This document shows positions 1 through 6,141 of a DNA stretch of 8,832 nt, in pieces. The translations under genes and the position numbers were made by a program. How positions within the stretch are numbered: the first letter of the stretch is position 1; the number at the start of each line of letters is the position of its first letter. The stretch spans positions 1,381,295 to 1,390,126 of the forward strand of contig CP070725.1 of the NCBI GenBank assembly GCA_020350845.1, in the 5' to 3' direction. The notes beneath the pieces were generated by a model. It had not been told where the DNA came from. It worked only from the letters and a program-made list of their open reading frames with translations, and did no database searches. Source of the DNA: Candidatus Bipolaricaulota bacterium. Its GTDB lineage: Bacteria; Bipolaricaulota; Bipolaricaulia; UBA7950; UBA9294.

Positions 1-43
1 CCGGTAGGCTCCGGGCTACGTCCCGGCGAGGAGGAAGGGTGGG

Positions 44-649
44 ATGAGAAAGTCGCTTGGGGTGGTTCTTGCGGCCGCTGTCATCGGGGCCGCCGTCTTT
101 GCCGTCGCTCAGGGAAGCCAGCCGGTCCCGTGGTCGCTGGAGCGACCGCTGGCGTGGTCCGACTACCAGGGGAGCCCGGCGCCGGACGACTCGCCGATGA
201 TCGCCGCACGGACGCACATCCTCCTCAACTACCGCTACCAGTACGTGTCGAGCTACGACAGCTCCGCGAAGCGCTTCTGCGCGCGGGTCTACGTCCAGGC
301 GCTCCAGGTCGATTGCATGATCGATCCTCTCGGTTCGTGGGCGCGCCACGACGCGCGCACCCCCCGTGTGCTCAACCACGAGCAGCGGCACTTCGATCTT
401 GCCGAGGTCTATGCCCGCAAGATCCGCGACGCGATCGCCGCCGCCTCGGCCTTCGGGGCGACGTCGGAGGCCGCCCAGGAGGCGCTGAAGGCGCAGGTCC
501 AGTCGATCGCTTCCGGGCTCGCGCAGCGCTGGCACGATACGGACGCGAGCTATGACCGCGAGACCGCCGGGGGTACGAACGAGGCGGCGCAACAGCTCTG
601 GGATCAACGCATCGACAGCTGGCTCGCGAACCCCGCGTCGGCACCGTAG
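44..649 (+). CDS. Secreted DUF922-family putative zinc-dependent protease
   Basis: The product has 201 residues. It begins with a Sec signal peptide (MRK followed by a hydrophobic run to about residue 22, likely cut near AVA-Q). The mature part opens with the LxWSDYQGxP motif (residues 36-45), which resembles the start of DUF922 proteins, annotated as predicted secreted Zn-dependent proteases. A zincin signature HEQRH (residues 112-116) sits in the family-like context NHEQRHFDLAE; H112 and H116 would bind zinc and E113 would be the catalytic base. C79 and C91 could form a disulfide outside the cytoplasm. The start is supported by AGGAGG at 29-34, nine bases before the ATG. The gene stands alone and converges on the thioredoxin gene, with 54 bases between their stops and no clear terminator there. 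No substrate can be named. Assignment to the family is fairly sure; protease activity is only predicted. Confidence 0.75.
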   Translation: MRKSLGVVLAAAVIGAAVFAVAQGSQPVPWSLERPLAWSDYQGSPAPDDSPMIAARTHILLNYRYQYVSSYDSSAKRFCARVYVQALQVDCMIDPLGSWARHDARTPRVLNHEQRHFDLAEVYARKIRDAIAAASAFGATSEAAQEALKAQVQSIASGLAQRWHDTDASYDRETAGGTNEAAQQLWDQRIDSWLANPASAP

Positions 650-703
650 CCCGAGACCCAGAGAAGTACGACCAGACACCCCTCTCGCTCCCGTTTCCCG
701 AAC

Positions 704-1303
704 TCAGGCGTCCCCTTCGACGGGTGACGTCTCCTCGTCGAGGAGCTCGAGACGATCGAGCGTCTCCAGCAGGCCGTCGACCGTGACGAACCGCCCCGCG
801 AGGGCGTAGATCACGCGTCCGTCGGCGTCGACCACCACCGCGAACGGGAAGGCCGTGATCTGCCGCGAGACCCCCTCCTCCTGCGGCTGGTACTGCTTGG
901 CGATCCGCTTGTCGTCGTCATAGCCCACGGGGAATGGGATGCCGAACTGGGTGACGATCTCCTCGGCGGTCTCGACGTTGCGTCCCGAGCAGATGGAGAC
1001 GATGGGGACGGGACCGGCGGAGGTGTTGTGGTACTCGATGAGAAGGGGCATCTCACGCTTGCAGATCGAGCACCATGTCGTCCAGAAGTAGAGGATCACC
1101 GGACGACCGCTGTAGTCCGCGAGGCGCAGACGCCCGCCGTCGAGCGTCGGCAGATCGAAGGAGGGCGCCGCTTCGCCCACGATGGGGAAGCTGCTCGTCG
1201 CGATCACTCGCTGCTTCTGGCTCAAGCTCAGGAGGTACGACGCCTGGGAGACGACAAGGACGCCGACGACGGCGGCGACGGCAAGGATCAGGAAGGTGCG
1301 CAT
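704..1303 (-). CDS. Membrane-anchored TlpA/ResA-like thioredoxin
   Basis: The 199-residue product has an N-terminal hydrophobic segment (about residues 3-20) that would act as a signal anchor. A thioredoxin fold of the AhpC-TSA/TlpA/ResA type follows, from about residue 42. The landmarks are APSFDLPTLDG (46-56), the redox motif WCSIC (77-81; C78 and C81) and the cis-proline loop at P153 (AFPFAVVVDADG). C105 is an additional cysteine. Such proteins reduce or isomerise disulfides outside the cytoplasm, for example in cytochrome c maturation. An upstream in-frame TTG at 1333 could extend the protein by ten residues. The ATG at 1303 is preferred because the hydrophobic anchor begins right after it and a promoter-like TAAGCT sits just upstream. 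No good ribosome binding site precedes either start. It is divergent from the small lipoprotein gene. The exact partner is unknown. Confidence 0.85.
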   Translation of the reverse strand: MRTFLILAVAAVVGVLVVSQASYLLSLSQKQRVIATSSFPIVGEAAPSFDLPTLDGGRLRLADYSGRPVILYFWTTWCSICKREMPLLIEYHNTSAGPVPIVSICSGRNVETAEEIVTQFGIPFPVGYDDDKRIAKQYQPQEEGVSRQITAFPFAVVVDADGRVIYALAGRFVTVDGLLETLDRLELLDEETSPVEGDA

Positions 1304-1313
1304 GACGTGCGGT

Positions 1314-1341
1314 AGCTTACGCGAGGTGAGCAAGGCCGCAA
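1314..1341 (-). promoter_or_regulatory. Putative promoter of the thioredoxin gene
   Basis: On the minus strand, TTGCGG (1341-1336) and TAAGCT (1319-1314) lie 16 bases apart, a plausible -35/-10 pair. The expected start of transcription is about three bases before the ATG at 1303, so the mRNA would be almost leaderless. That fits the absence of a Shine-Dalgarno sequence. Judged by eye only. Confidence 0.35.
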
Positions 1342-1353
1342 GGCAGGGGGTCG

Positions 1354-1371
1354 CGTGGGATTGCTCCCACG
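1354..1371. repeat. Perfect inverted repeat between divergent promoters
   Basis: CGTGGGA and TCCCACG form an uninterrupted 7-bp inverted repeat around the four bases TTGC. It lies between the putative thioredoxin promoter (minus strand) and the lipoprotein promoter (plus strand) and covers the likely -35 region of the latter. No T-run follows, so it does not look like an intrinsic terminator. It may be an operator for one or both genes, or a chance palindrome in GC-rich DNA. Confidence 0.4.
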
Positions 1372-1388
1372 GCGGGGGCGGGTAGAAT
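1361..1388 (+). promoter_or_regulatory. Putative leaderless promoter of the small lipoprotein gene
   Basis: TAGAAT (1383-1388) is a good -10 hexamer, and TTGCTC (1361-1366) lies 16 bases upstream as a weaker -35. Seven bases separate the -10 from the ATG at 1396, so transcription would begin at or next to the start codon. This is the typical spacing of leaderless bacterial mRNAs. The -35 overlaps the inverted repeat at 1354-1371. Confidence 0.45.
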
Positions 1389-1395
1389 GCCGCCC

Positions 1396-1500
1396 ATGAA
1401 ACGCCTACTCATCGCCGCCATGCTTCTCGCGATCCTCATCGCCGCCTCCGGGTGCAGCCTCCACGACCTGCTCTGTCTCTTGCTCGGCTACTGCCCGTAG
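1396..1500 (+). CDS. Very small predicted lipoprotein (34 residues)
   Basis: This short reading frame encodes a classic lipoprotein signal peptide: MKR, a hydrophobic stretch (residues 4-17), then the lipobox-like A-S-G-C with C20 as the lipidated residue. After cleavage only 15 residues remain (CSLHDLLCLLLGYCP), rich in leucine and with three cysteines (C20, C27, C33). An in-frame ATG at 1387 lies inside the putative -10 and is unlikely to be used. There is no ribosome binding site, but the -10 at 1383-1388 fits a leaderless transcript. The last 13 bases overlap the convergent end of hypF. Small lipoproteins such as entericidins show that such short forms can be real, but no similarity is claimed. 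It could also be a chance frame; the signal-peptide pattern together with the promoter argues against that. Function unknown. Confidence 0.5.
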   Translation: MKRLLIAAMLLAILIAASGCSLHDLLCLLLGYCP

Positions 1501-3761
1501 CGCGGGATCTCTCCGTCTCCCACGGCAAGCACGACCTGTCCGAAGGCAACGCCTCCGTCTCCGCAGGGGATGCAGCGGTTCGTCAGCCAGTCGAGGCCTG
1601 CCGCCTCGACGAGCGTCCGCAGCCTGCGGGAGATCGCGTCGTTGTAGGCAACGCCTCCGGAGAAGGCGACCGCCGCGAGGCCTCGTTCGCGGGCGAGCTC
1701 GATCGCCATCTGCGCGAAGCCGTCGGCGAGGAAGCGCTGCGCCGAGGCGGCGAGATCCTCCGCCCGACAGTCGTCGACGCGTTCGCAGAGGCTCACGAAG
1801 GCGGACAGGCCGTCGAGTCGAAGGAGGTCGCCGTCGCGGCGGATCTCGATCGCCACGGGAAGCGGCTCGCCCTTGGCGGCCGTCGCCTCGAGACGCATCG
1901 CCGGCTCCCCCTCGTAGGTGCGTTCGTCACACACCCCGAGGAGCGCGGCGACCGCATCGAGGAACCGTCCCGCGCTCGTCGTCGACGGCGCGTTCACGCC
2001 GCGTGCGAGCTGCTGCAGTAGCACGTCAACGTCGGTCGCATCCATCCCGCGCTCGGCGAGGAGCCGCGCGATGCGCGCGGGGTCGATCCCCGCTTCGTGG
2101 AGGATGCCCGCCACGACCCGCAGCGGGCGACGCGTGGCAAGATCTCCGCCGGGGAGCGGCACCGGGACGAGCGAGCCCGCGCGGCGGACGGCACCGTCCT
2201 CGACGAGGAACAGCTCCCCTCCCCACGCGGTGGCGTCCCGCCCGTGGCCGAAGCCGTCGAGCACGATTCCGACGGCGTCGCGCACGCGATGCTCGGCGAG
2301 CACGGACGCGACGTGGGCCTCGTGATGCTGCACGGCGTGGCACCGCCAGCCGAACGTCTCCGCGAGCTCGCCGGCGAGCCGTGTCGTCTCGAACCCAGGG
2401 TGCAGGTCGCAGGCAACGATCGCGGGAGCGGCCACTCCGCAGATCCGCATGAGGTGATCGATCGCCTCGCGGAGGAAGCCCAGCGTCTCCGGATTGTCGA
2501 CCGCCCCGATATGCTGCGAGAGCACGATCCGTCCTCCGTCGTAGAGCGCGAACGCGACGTCCGTCTCTCCTCCCACGGCGAGGACCGGGTCGCCCCCGAG
2601 CGGCAGCGGGATCGGGTCAGGAACGAATCCGCGGGAGCGGCGCAGGAAGCGGAGATCGCCACCGCTTCTGCGCACGACGGAGTCGTCGCAGCGGGCCACG
2701 ATGCGACGGTCGTGAAGGAGGAAGTGATCGGCGATGCGCGCGAGGTCGCGTTCGATGCGATCGTTCTCGATGAGCATCGGACGCCCCGGCGCGTTCGCGC
2801 TGGTCATCACCAGCGGGCGATCGAGCCCTTGGAGAAGGAGATGGTGGAGTCCGGAGTAGGGGAGCATGACGCCGATCGTGTGCAGCCCGGGAGCGACCGA
2901 CTCGGGGAGCGCCCCGGCGCGCCGTCGGAGGACGACGATCGGACGCTCCGCTCCGTGAAGAAGGCGCCGCTCGTCGTCGTCGACGCGGGCGACGGTTTCG
3001 ACCGTCGTCGCCGTCGCCATCAAGGCGAACGGCTGCGCCCGTCGGCCGAGGCGCTCGCGCAGCGCCCGCACGGCGTCGTCGTTCGTCGCATCACACGCGA
3101 GGTGCGTCCCGCCGATCCCTTTGATGGCGACGATGCGACCCGCGGCGAGGGCCTCGCGTGCGCGATCGACGGCCCGCTCCGGATCTCCGTCGAGGCGCAC
3201 CGTCGGCCCGCAGGCGGGGCAGGCGATCGTCTGCGCGTGGTAGCGCCGATCGCCGGGATCGGTGTACTCGCGAAGGCAGTCGGGGCACATCGGGAAGTCG
3301 TCCATCGAGGTGCGCGGTCGGTCGTACGGGATGCCGTCGATCACGGTGAACCGGGGACCGCAGTTGGTGCATGTCGTCGCCCAGTAGCCGGCGTAGCGCG
3401 GGTGTCGCGTGAGATCGTCGAGGCAGTCATCGCATACCGCGATGTCCGGAGGCAGCGCCCCGGCGGAGCCTCCGACCTCCGTCGAGGGACGGATCGCGAA
3501 GCGATCGAGACCTTCCAAAGCACGCTCGGAAACGTCTACGGACTCGACCCGCGCGAGCGGCGGCGCGTCGTCCTGAAGCCGCGCGAGGAAGCGCTCGACG
3601 GCATCGCGCGACCCTTCGACGACGATCTCCACGCCCGCGTCCCCGAGGTTGCGCACCGCACCGCCGAGCTCGAGCTCGGTCGCCAGCCGGTAGACGAACG
3701 GGCGGAAGCCGACGCCCTGGACGACGCCGCGTACCCTCAGCTCACGAGCGATCCGAGGCAT
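1488..3761 (-). CDS. hypF: HypF carbamoyltransferase, [NiFe]-hydrogenase maturation
   Basis: HypF uses carbamoyl phosphate and ATP to carbamoylate the C-terminal cysteine of HypE, the first step in making the cyanide ligands of [NiFe]-hydrogenase. The 757-residue product has all the usual domains. An acylphosphatase domain spans about residues 1-90 (GVVQGVGFRPFV, with R20 and N38). Two zinc-finger pairs follow (C110/C113 with C131/C134, and C159/C162 with C181/C184); the first inner loop is 17 residues, the second 18. A YrdC-like domain spans about 200-385 (KGIGGTHLACDA, TSANAPGRPM). The Kae1-like domain carries HHEAH (479-483), DGFGHGRDATAWGGELF (from 502) and GDGGVAFGQ (734-742). The ATG at 3761 is chosen because the family's N-terminus begins there and GGAGG precedes it; upstream in-frame residues are unlike HypF. 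It overlaps hypA by 20 bases and is last in the operon. The cytoplasmic enzyme looks intact. Confidence 0.97.
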   Translation of the reverse strand: MPRIARELRVRGVVQGVGFRPFVYRLATELELGGAVRNLGDAGVEIVVEGSRDAVERFLARLQDDAPPLARVESVDVSERALEGLDRFAIRPSTEVGGSAGALPPDIAVCDDCLDDLTRHPRYAGYWATTCTNCGPRFTVIDGIPYDRPRTSMDDFPMCPDCLREYTDPGDRRYHAQTIACPACGPTVRLDGDPERAVDRAREALAAGRIVAIKGIGGTHLACDATNDDAVRALRERLGRRAQPFALMATATTVETVARVDDDERRLLHGAERPIVVLRRRAGALPESVAPGLHTIGVMLPYSGLHHLLLQGLDRPLVMTSANAPGRPMLIENDRIERDLARIADHFLLHDRRIVARCDDSVVRRSGGDLRFLRRSRGFVPDPIPLPLGGDPVLAVGGETDVAFALYDGGRIVLSQHIGAVDNPETLGFLREAIDHLMRICGVAAPAIVACDLHPGFETTRLAGELAETFGWRCHAVQHHEAHVASVLAEHRVRDAVGIVLDGFGHGRDATAWGGELFLVEDGAVRRAGSLVPVPLPGGDLATRRPLRVVAGILHEAGIDPARIARLLAERGMDATDVDVLLQQLARGVNAPSTTSAGRFLDAVAALLGVCDERTYEGEPAMRLEATAAKGEPLPVAIEIRRDGDLLRLDGLSAFVSLCERVDDCRAEDLAASAQRFLADGFAQMAIELARERGLAAVAFSGGVAYNDAISRRLRTLVEAAGLDWLTNRCIPCGDGGVAFGQVVLAVGDGEIPRYGQ

Positions 3762-4161
3762 CACCCTCCGGCGACCCGCTTCCCTGCTCGCCCCCGCTCT
3801 CGACCGTGACCTGATCCACGTAGAGCTCGCGTCCCGCACGAAGCTCCACCTCACCCCCGCACTGCGGACAGGTGAGCACCGGGATCGCGAAGTGAAAGGC
3901 GGGATCGCTCAGGACCTCCGGCGCGCCGTCATAGCCGCACGCGGCACAGCGGATGATCGGCGCCACCGACTCGATCCGCAGCCGCGCCCCCTCCAGACGT
4001 GTCCCCTGGACGACCATCTCGAAGGCATTCACCAGCGCGGGATCCGACAGCACGCGAAGCTCCCCCTTGTGCAACAGAACCTCGACGATCCTCCCGGGAT
4101 GGTCGTCGAGCTGCTCGCACAGGGCGCTCACGAGCTGGCTCACCACGGAGTACTCGTGCAT
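3742..4161 (-). CDS. hypA: HypA nickel chaperone, [NiFe]-hydrogenase maturation
   Basis: HypA is a cytoplasmic nickel chaperone that works with HypB to load nickel into the hydrogenase large subunit. The 139-residue product begins MHEYS, which provides the conserved nickel-binding H2 and E3. It has a zinc site made of two CxxC pairs (C72/C75 and C98/C101). The loop between the pairs has 22 residues, longer than the 12-13 of E. coli-type HypA; extended loops are known in some archaeal HypA. After about residue 120 there is a Ser/Gly/Glu-rich tail with no known role, encoded partly in the 20-base overlap with hypF. The start overlaps the end of hypB by 22 bases, so translation is probably coupled. 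Identification is secure. Confidence 0.96.
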   Translation of the reverse strand: MHEYSVVSQLVSALCEQLDDHPGRIVEVLLHKGELRVLSDPALVNAFEMVVQGTRLEGARLRIESVAPIIRCAACGYDGAPEVLSDPAFHFAIPVLTCPQCGGEVELRAGRELYVDQVTVESGGEQGSGSPEGDASDRS

Positions 4162-4805
4162 CCCATCCCCAGCGCCTCGAGCAGCTCATCGATCCCTCGA
4201 TCGTGGCGGGCATCGGTGAGGATCGCGGTCCCGTGCGGGTTGAGGCGAGCGTAGTCGGAGACGATCACCTTGGGATCCACCCCGACCGCGTCCGCGAGAT
4301 CGACCTTGTTGATCGCGACGAGGTCCGTCTGGGCGAAGATCTTGGGATGCTTGCGCACCATGTCGTCGCCCTCCGTCACCGAGATCACCACGAGCTCGCG
4401 GTCGGTTCCCAGGGGGAAGTCGGCGGGGCAGATCAGGTTCCCGACGTTCTCCACGAACAGCACGTCGAGCTCGGCGAGCGGCAGCCCGTCGAGGCAGTGC
4501 TCGATCCGATGGGCGTCGAGGTGGCAGTCGTCCTGGGTGTTGAGGTTCACCGAGGACGCCCCGGCCGCGGCGAACCGGCGGTGATCGTCGTCCCCGGCGG
4601 AGTCTCCGGCGATCGTGCCCACGTGGCGGTCGGCGGCGCGAAGCAGCGCGATCATCCGCTCGATGAGCGACGTCTTGCCGCTGCCGATCGCCCCCATGAC
4701 GCTGACGGCGCGCACGCCGTGCTCGTGGAACCGGCGGTAGTTCCGCTCGGCCCGTTCCAGCTGGCGGGCGAGGATGTCTTGCCCTGCGATGCGAACCTCG
4801 TGCAT
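4140..4805 (-). CDS. hypB: HypB GTPase for nickel insertion into [NiFe]-hydrogenase
   Basis: HypB is a SIMIBI-class GTPase that dimerises on GTP binding and transfers nickel to HypA or the hydrogenase. The 221-residue product has the P-loop GAIGSGKT (38-45), the metal-site sequence DDCHLDAHR, the switch region ENVGNLICPADFPLG and the guanine-specificity motif NKVD. It lacks both the N-terminal CxxCGC high-affinity nickel motif and the His-rich stretch of some HypB, so it is the short form common in archaea and many bacteria. The ATG at 4805 is chosen because a strong purine-rich site (GAGAGGAAGGGAC) directly precedes it and the family's usual N-terminus begins there. A longer frame from 4874 would contain the putative promoter. 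It is the first gene of the hypB-hypA-hypF operon. Confidence 0.96.
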   Translation of the reverse strand: MHEVRIAGQDILARQLERAERNYRRFHEHGVRAVSVMGAIGSGKTSLIERMIALLRAADRHVGTIAGDSAGDDDHRRFAAAGASSVNLNTQDDCHLDAHRIEHCLDGLPLAELDVLFVENVGNLICPADFPLGTDRELVVISVTEGDDMVRKHPKIFAQTDLVAINKVDLADAVGVDPKVIVSDYARLNPHGTAILTDARHDRGIDELLEALGMGCTSTPW

Positions 4806-4829
4806 GTCCCTTCCTCTCGCGAGCGCGAG

Positions 4830-4858
4830 ATGATACGTGCGGTCGCGATCGGCCGCAA
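4830..4858 (-). promoter_or_regulatory. Putative promoter of the hypBAF operon
   Basis: On the minus strand, TTGCGG (4858-4853) and TATCAT (4835-4830) are 17 bases apart. TATCAT matches five of six bases of the standard -10. Transcription would begin near 4823, leaving a leader of about 18 bases that contains the hypB ribosome binding site. Confidence 0.5.
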
Positions 4859-4975
4859 TCGCGCCAAGCGCCATCCGAACGGTCTTCCGATCGTGGACAG
4901 GGAGGTGGGGTCGCTCGCGTCGGGCAGAGGCGGCGAAACGAAGCCGCGCCCGGAGCGTAGGTCCGAGGATCGGCC

Positions 4976-5005
4976 TTGCGGCGAGGAATCGCCGCCGAGT
5001 ACAGT
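4976..5005 (+). promoter_or_regulatory. Putative promoter of the extracytoplasmic redox operon
   Basis: TTGCGG (4976-4981) and TACAGT (5000-5005) are 18 bases apart, a plausible -35/-10 pair. The mRNA would start near 5012 and contain AAGGAGG (5038-5044), seven bases before the ATG at 5052. The spacer between the two hexamers is mostly filled by the inverted repeat at 4978-4995. Confidence 0.35.
4978..4995. repeat. Perfect 7-bp hairpin within the redox-operon promoter
   Basis: GCGGCGA and TCGCCGC pair perfectly around GGAA, a tetraloop of the stable GNRA class. It overlaps the putative -35 and most of the promoter spacer. It may be an operator, or, if the true promoter is further upstream, an RNA hairpin in the leader. 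There is no following T-run. Confidence 0.4.
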
Positions 5006-5051
5006 CTCGGCCGAACAGATGACGAAATCAGGCGACTAAGGAGGACGGCGG

Positions 5052-6131
5052 ATGAGACGGGCCCACTTTGCACTCTTGGCGCTGCTCGCGATCTCGGCGG
5101 GGGTCATCGCGGCGCCGCAACTCGAGGTCGACGTACTGGTCTACGAGGCCGGGGTCGTGGTCTACGGATCGACGGTGTCGCACACCTTCGTGCTCACGAA
5201 CACGGGAGACGAGGTGCTCACGATCACGCAGGTCCGCGCGACCTGCGGCTGCACGACGGCCGCCTTCCCGACGCCCAGGGTTCTGGATCCGGGCGATTCG
5301 GCGGAGCTCACGGCGTCGGTGAACACGAACGGCTTCCACGGCAGCTGGTCGAAGGCGGTGACGATCCTCTTCCACGGCGAGGACGAGGTCGAGAAGAGCA
5401 TCGCCGTCCAGCTGAAGTTCACGACGCGGGACGTGGAGCAGTACCAGATCGTGGGGAGCACCTTCAACAACGAGTTCTATCTCCTCATCGATCTGCGCGA
5501 GCCGGGGCAGTTCGAGGCGGGACACATCCTCGGCGCCGTCAATCTCCCGTACGCGGAGATCGAGAGCTGGCTCGAGCGAATCCCTGATGTCGTGCCGAGG
5601 GGCATGCCGCTGTTCGTCTACGACGCGGACGGGACCCTTTCGCTGGAGGCCGTCGCGCGACTCGAGGCGGCGGGCTATGACGTCGTCTACGGTCTCCACG
5701 GCGGACTGCTTGAGTGGCTCCGTGTCTTCCAGGACATCGACCCGCTGCTGTCGGCACCGATCGAGCTCCCCGAGGACTACACCGGCCCAGGGACATCCCA
5801 CGCGAACGTCGAGCAGACTGCGCTGGAGCTCCGGAAACTGCTCCGCCTGCTGGTCGACGTGCGCACCGCGGAGCTGTACGCCGAGAACCACCTCCTCGGG
5901 GCGGTGAATCGCCCGTTCGAAGAGCGCGAGAGCTGGCTCGCCGAGCTCCCGGGGAACATGCAGATCATCTTCTACGGCGCCGACGGCGTGCAGTCCGACG
6001 TCGTCGCCCAGGAAGCGATCCTCGCCGGATACCTGCAGGCGTACAGCCTCCTCGGCGGGCTCAGCGAGTGGATCACCCAGAACAGCGAGCTCTTCCTCAC
6101 CTCGCTCGGCCTCGAAGCGCCGCAGGAGTGA
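5052..6131 (+). CDS. Secreted DUF1573 protein with two Cys-less rhodanese-like domains
   Basis: The 359-residue product has a Sec signal peptide (about 1-21, cut near VIAA). A DUF1573 Ig-like domain follows (about 24-125), with the family's typical run TNTGDEVLTITQVRATCGCT; C65 and C67 are the only cysteines in the protein. Two rhodanese-like domains come next. The first contains LIDLREPGQFEAGHILGAVN (145-164) and the loop VYDADGT (189-195). The second contains LVDVRTAELYAENHLLGAVN (267-286) and the loop FYGADGV (307-313). A catalytic rhodanese has Cys right after that Tyr; here it is D191 and G309, so neither can carry a persulfide. A binding or scaffold role is therefore likelier than sulfurtransferase activity. 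The start has AAGGAGG seven bases upstream. It is first in an operon, ten bases before the CcdA fusion gene, which suggests a joint role in envelope thiol chemistry. The specific function is unknown. Confidence 0.85.
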   Translation: MRRAHFALLALLAISAGVIAAPQLEVDVLVYEAGVVVYGSTVSHTFVLTNTGDEVLTITQVRATCGCTTAAFPTPRVLDPGDSAELTASVNTNGFHGSWSKAVTILFHGEDEVEKSIAVQLKFTTRDVEQYQIVGSTFNNEFYLLIDLREPGQFEAGHILGAVNLPYAEIESWLERIPDVVPRGMPLFVYDADGTLSLEAVARLEAAGYDVVYGLHGGLLEWLRVFQDIDPLLSAPIELPEDYTGPGTSHANVEQTALELRKLLRLLVDVRTAELYAENHLLGAVNRPFEERESWLAELPGNMQIIFYGADGVQSDVVAQEAILAGYLQAYSLLGGLSEWITQNSELFLTSLGLEAPQE

Positions 6132-6141
6132 GCCCGACGCC

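Larger units (their letters stand above)
4806..5051. other. Divergent intergenic region between hyp and redox operons
   Basis: This 246-base spacer is the longest gene-free stretch. It holds a hyp promoter near its left end, a redox-operon promoter near its right end, and a perfect hairpin at 4978-4995. A weaker inverted repeat (GCGGC at 4930-4934 and GCCGC at 4943-4947) lies between. A seven-codon frame (MTKSGD, 5019-5039) ends within the ribosome binding site of the next gene and is probably chance. No RNA gene was recognised. Confidence 0.6.

Noticed and set aside
11..26. Short inverted repeat CCGGG-ctacgt-CCCGG at the left edge
   Set aside because: Only five base pairs with no T-run; too weak to call a terminator or operator at the window edge.
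650..703. Possible bidirectional terminator between the convergent DUF922 and thioredoxin genes
   Set aside because: No stable hairpin or T-run could be found in the 54 bases.
2097..3809. 570-residue open frame on the plus strand across hypF
   Set aside because: It is antisense to a complete, motif-rich hypF, has no recognisable domain or credible ribosome binding site, and its Arg/Asp/Glu-rich composition is typical of shadow frames in GC-rich DNA.
5019..5039. Seven-codon upstream frame (MTKSGD)
   Set aside because: No ribosome binding site of its own and no repeated regulatory codons; it is short enough to be chance, although its stop touches the next gene's Shine-Dalgarno sequence.
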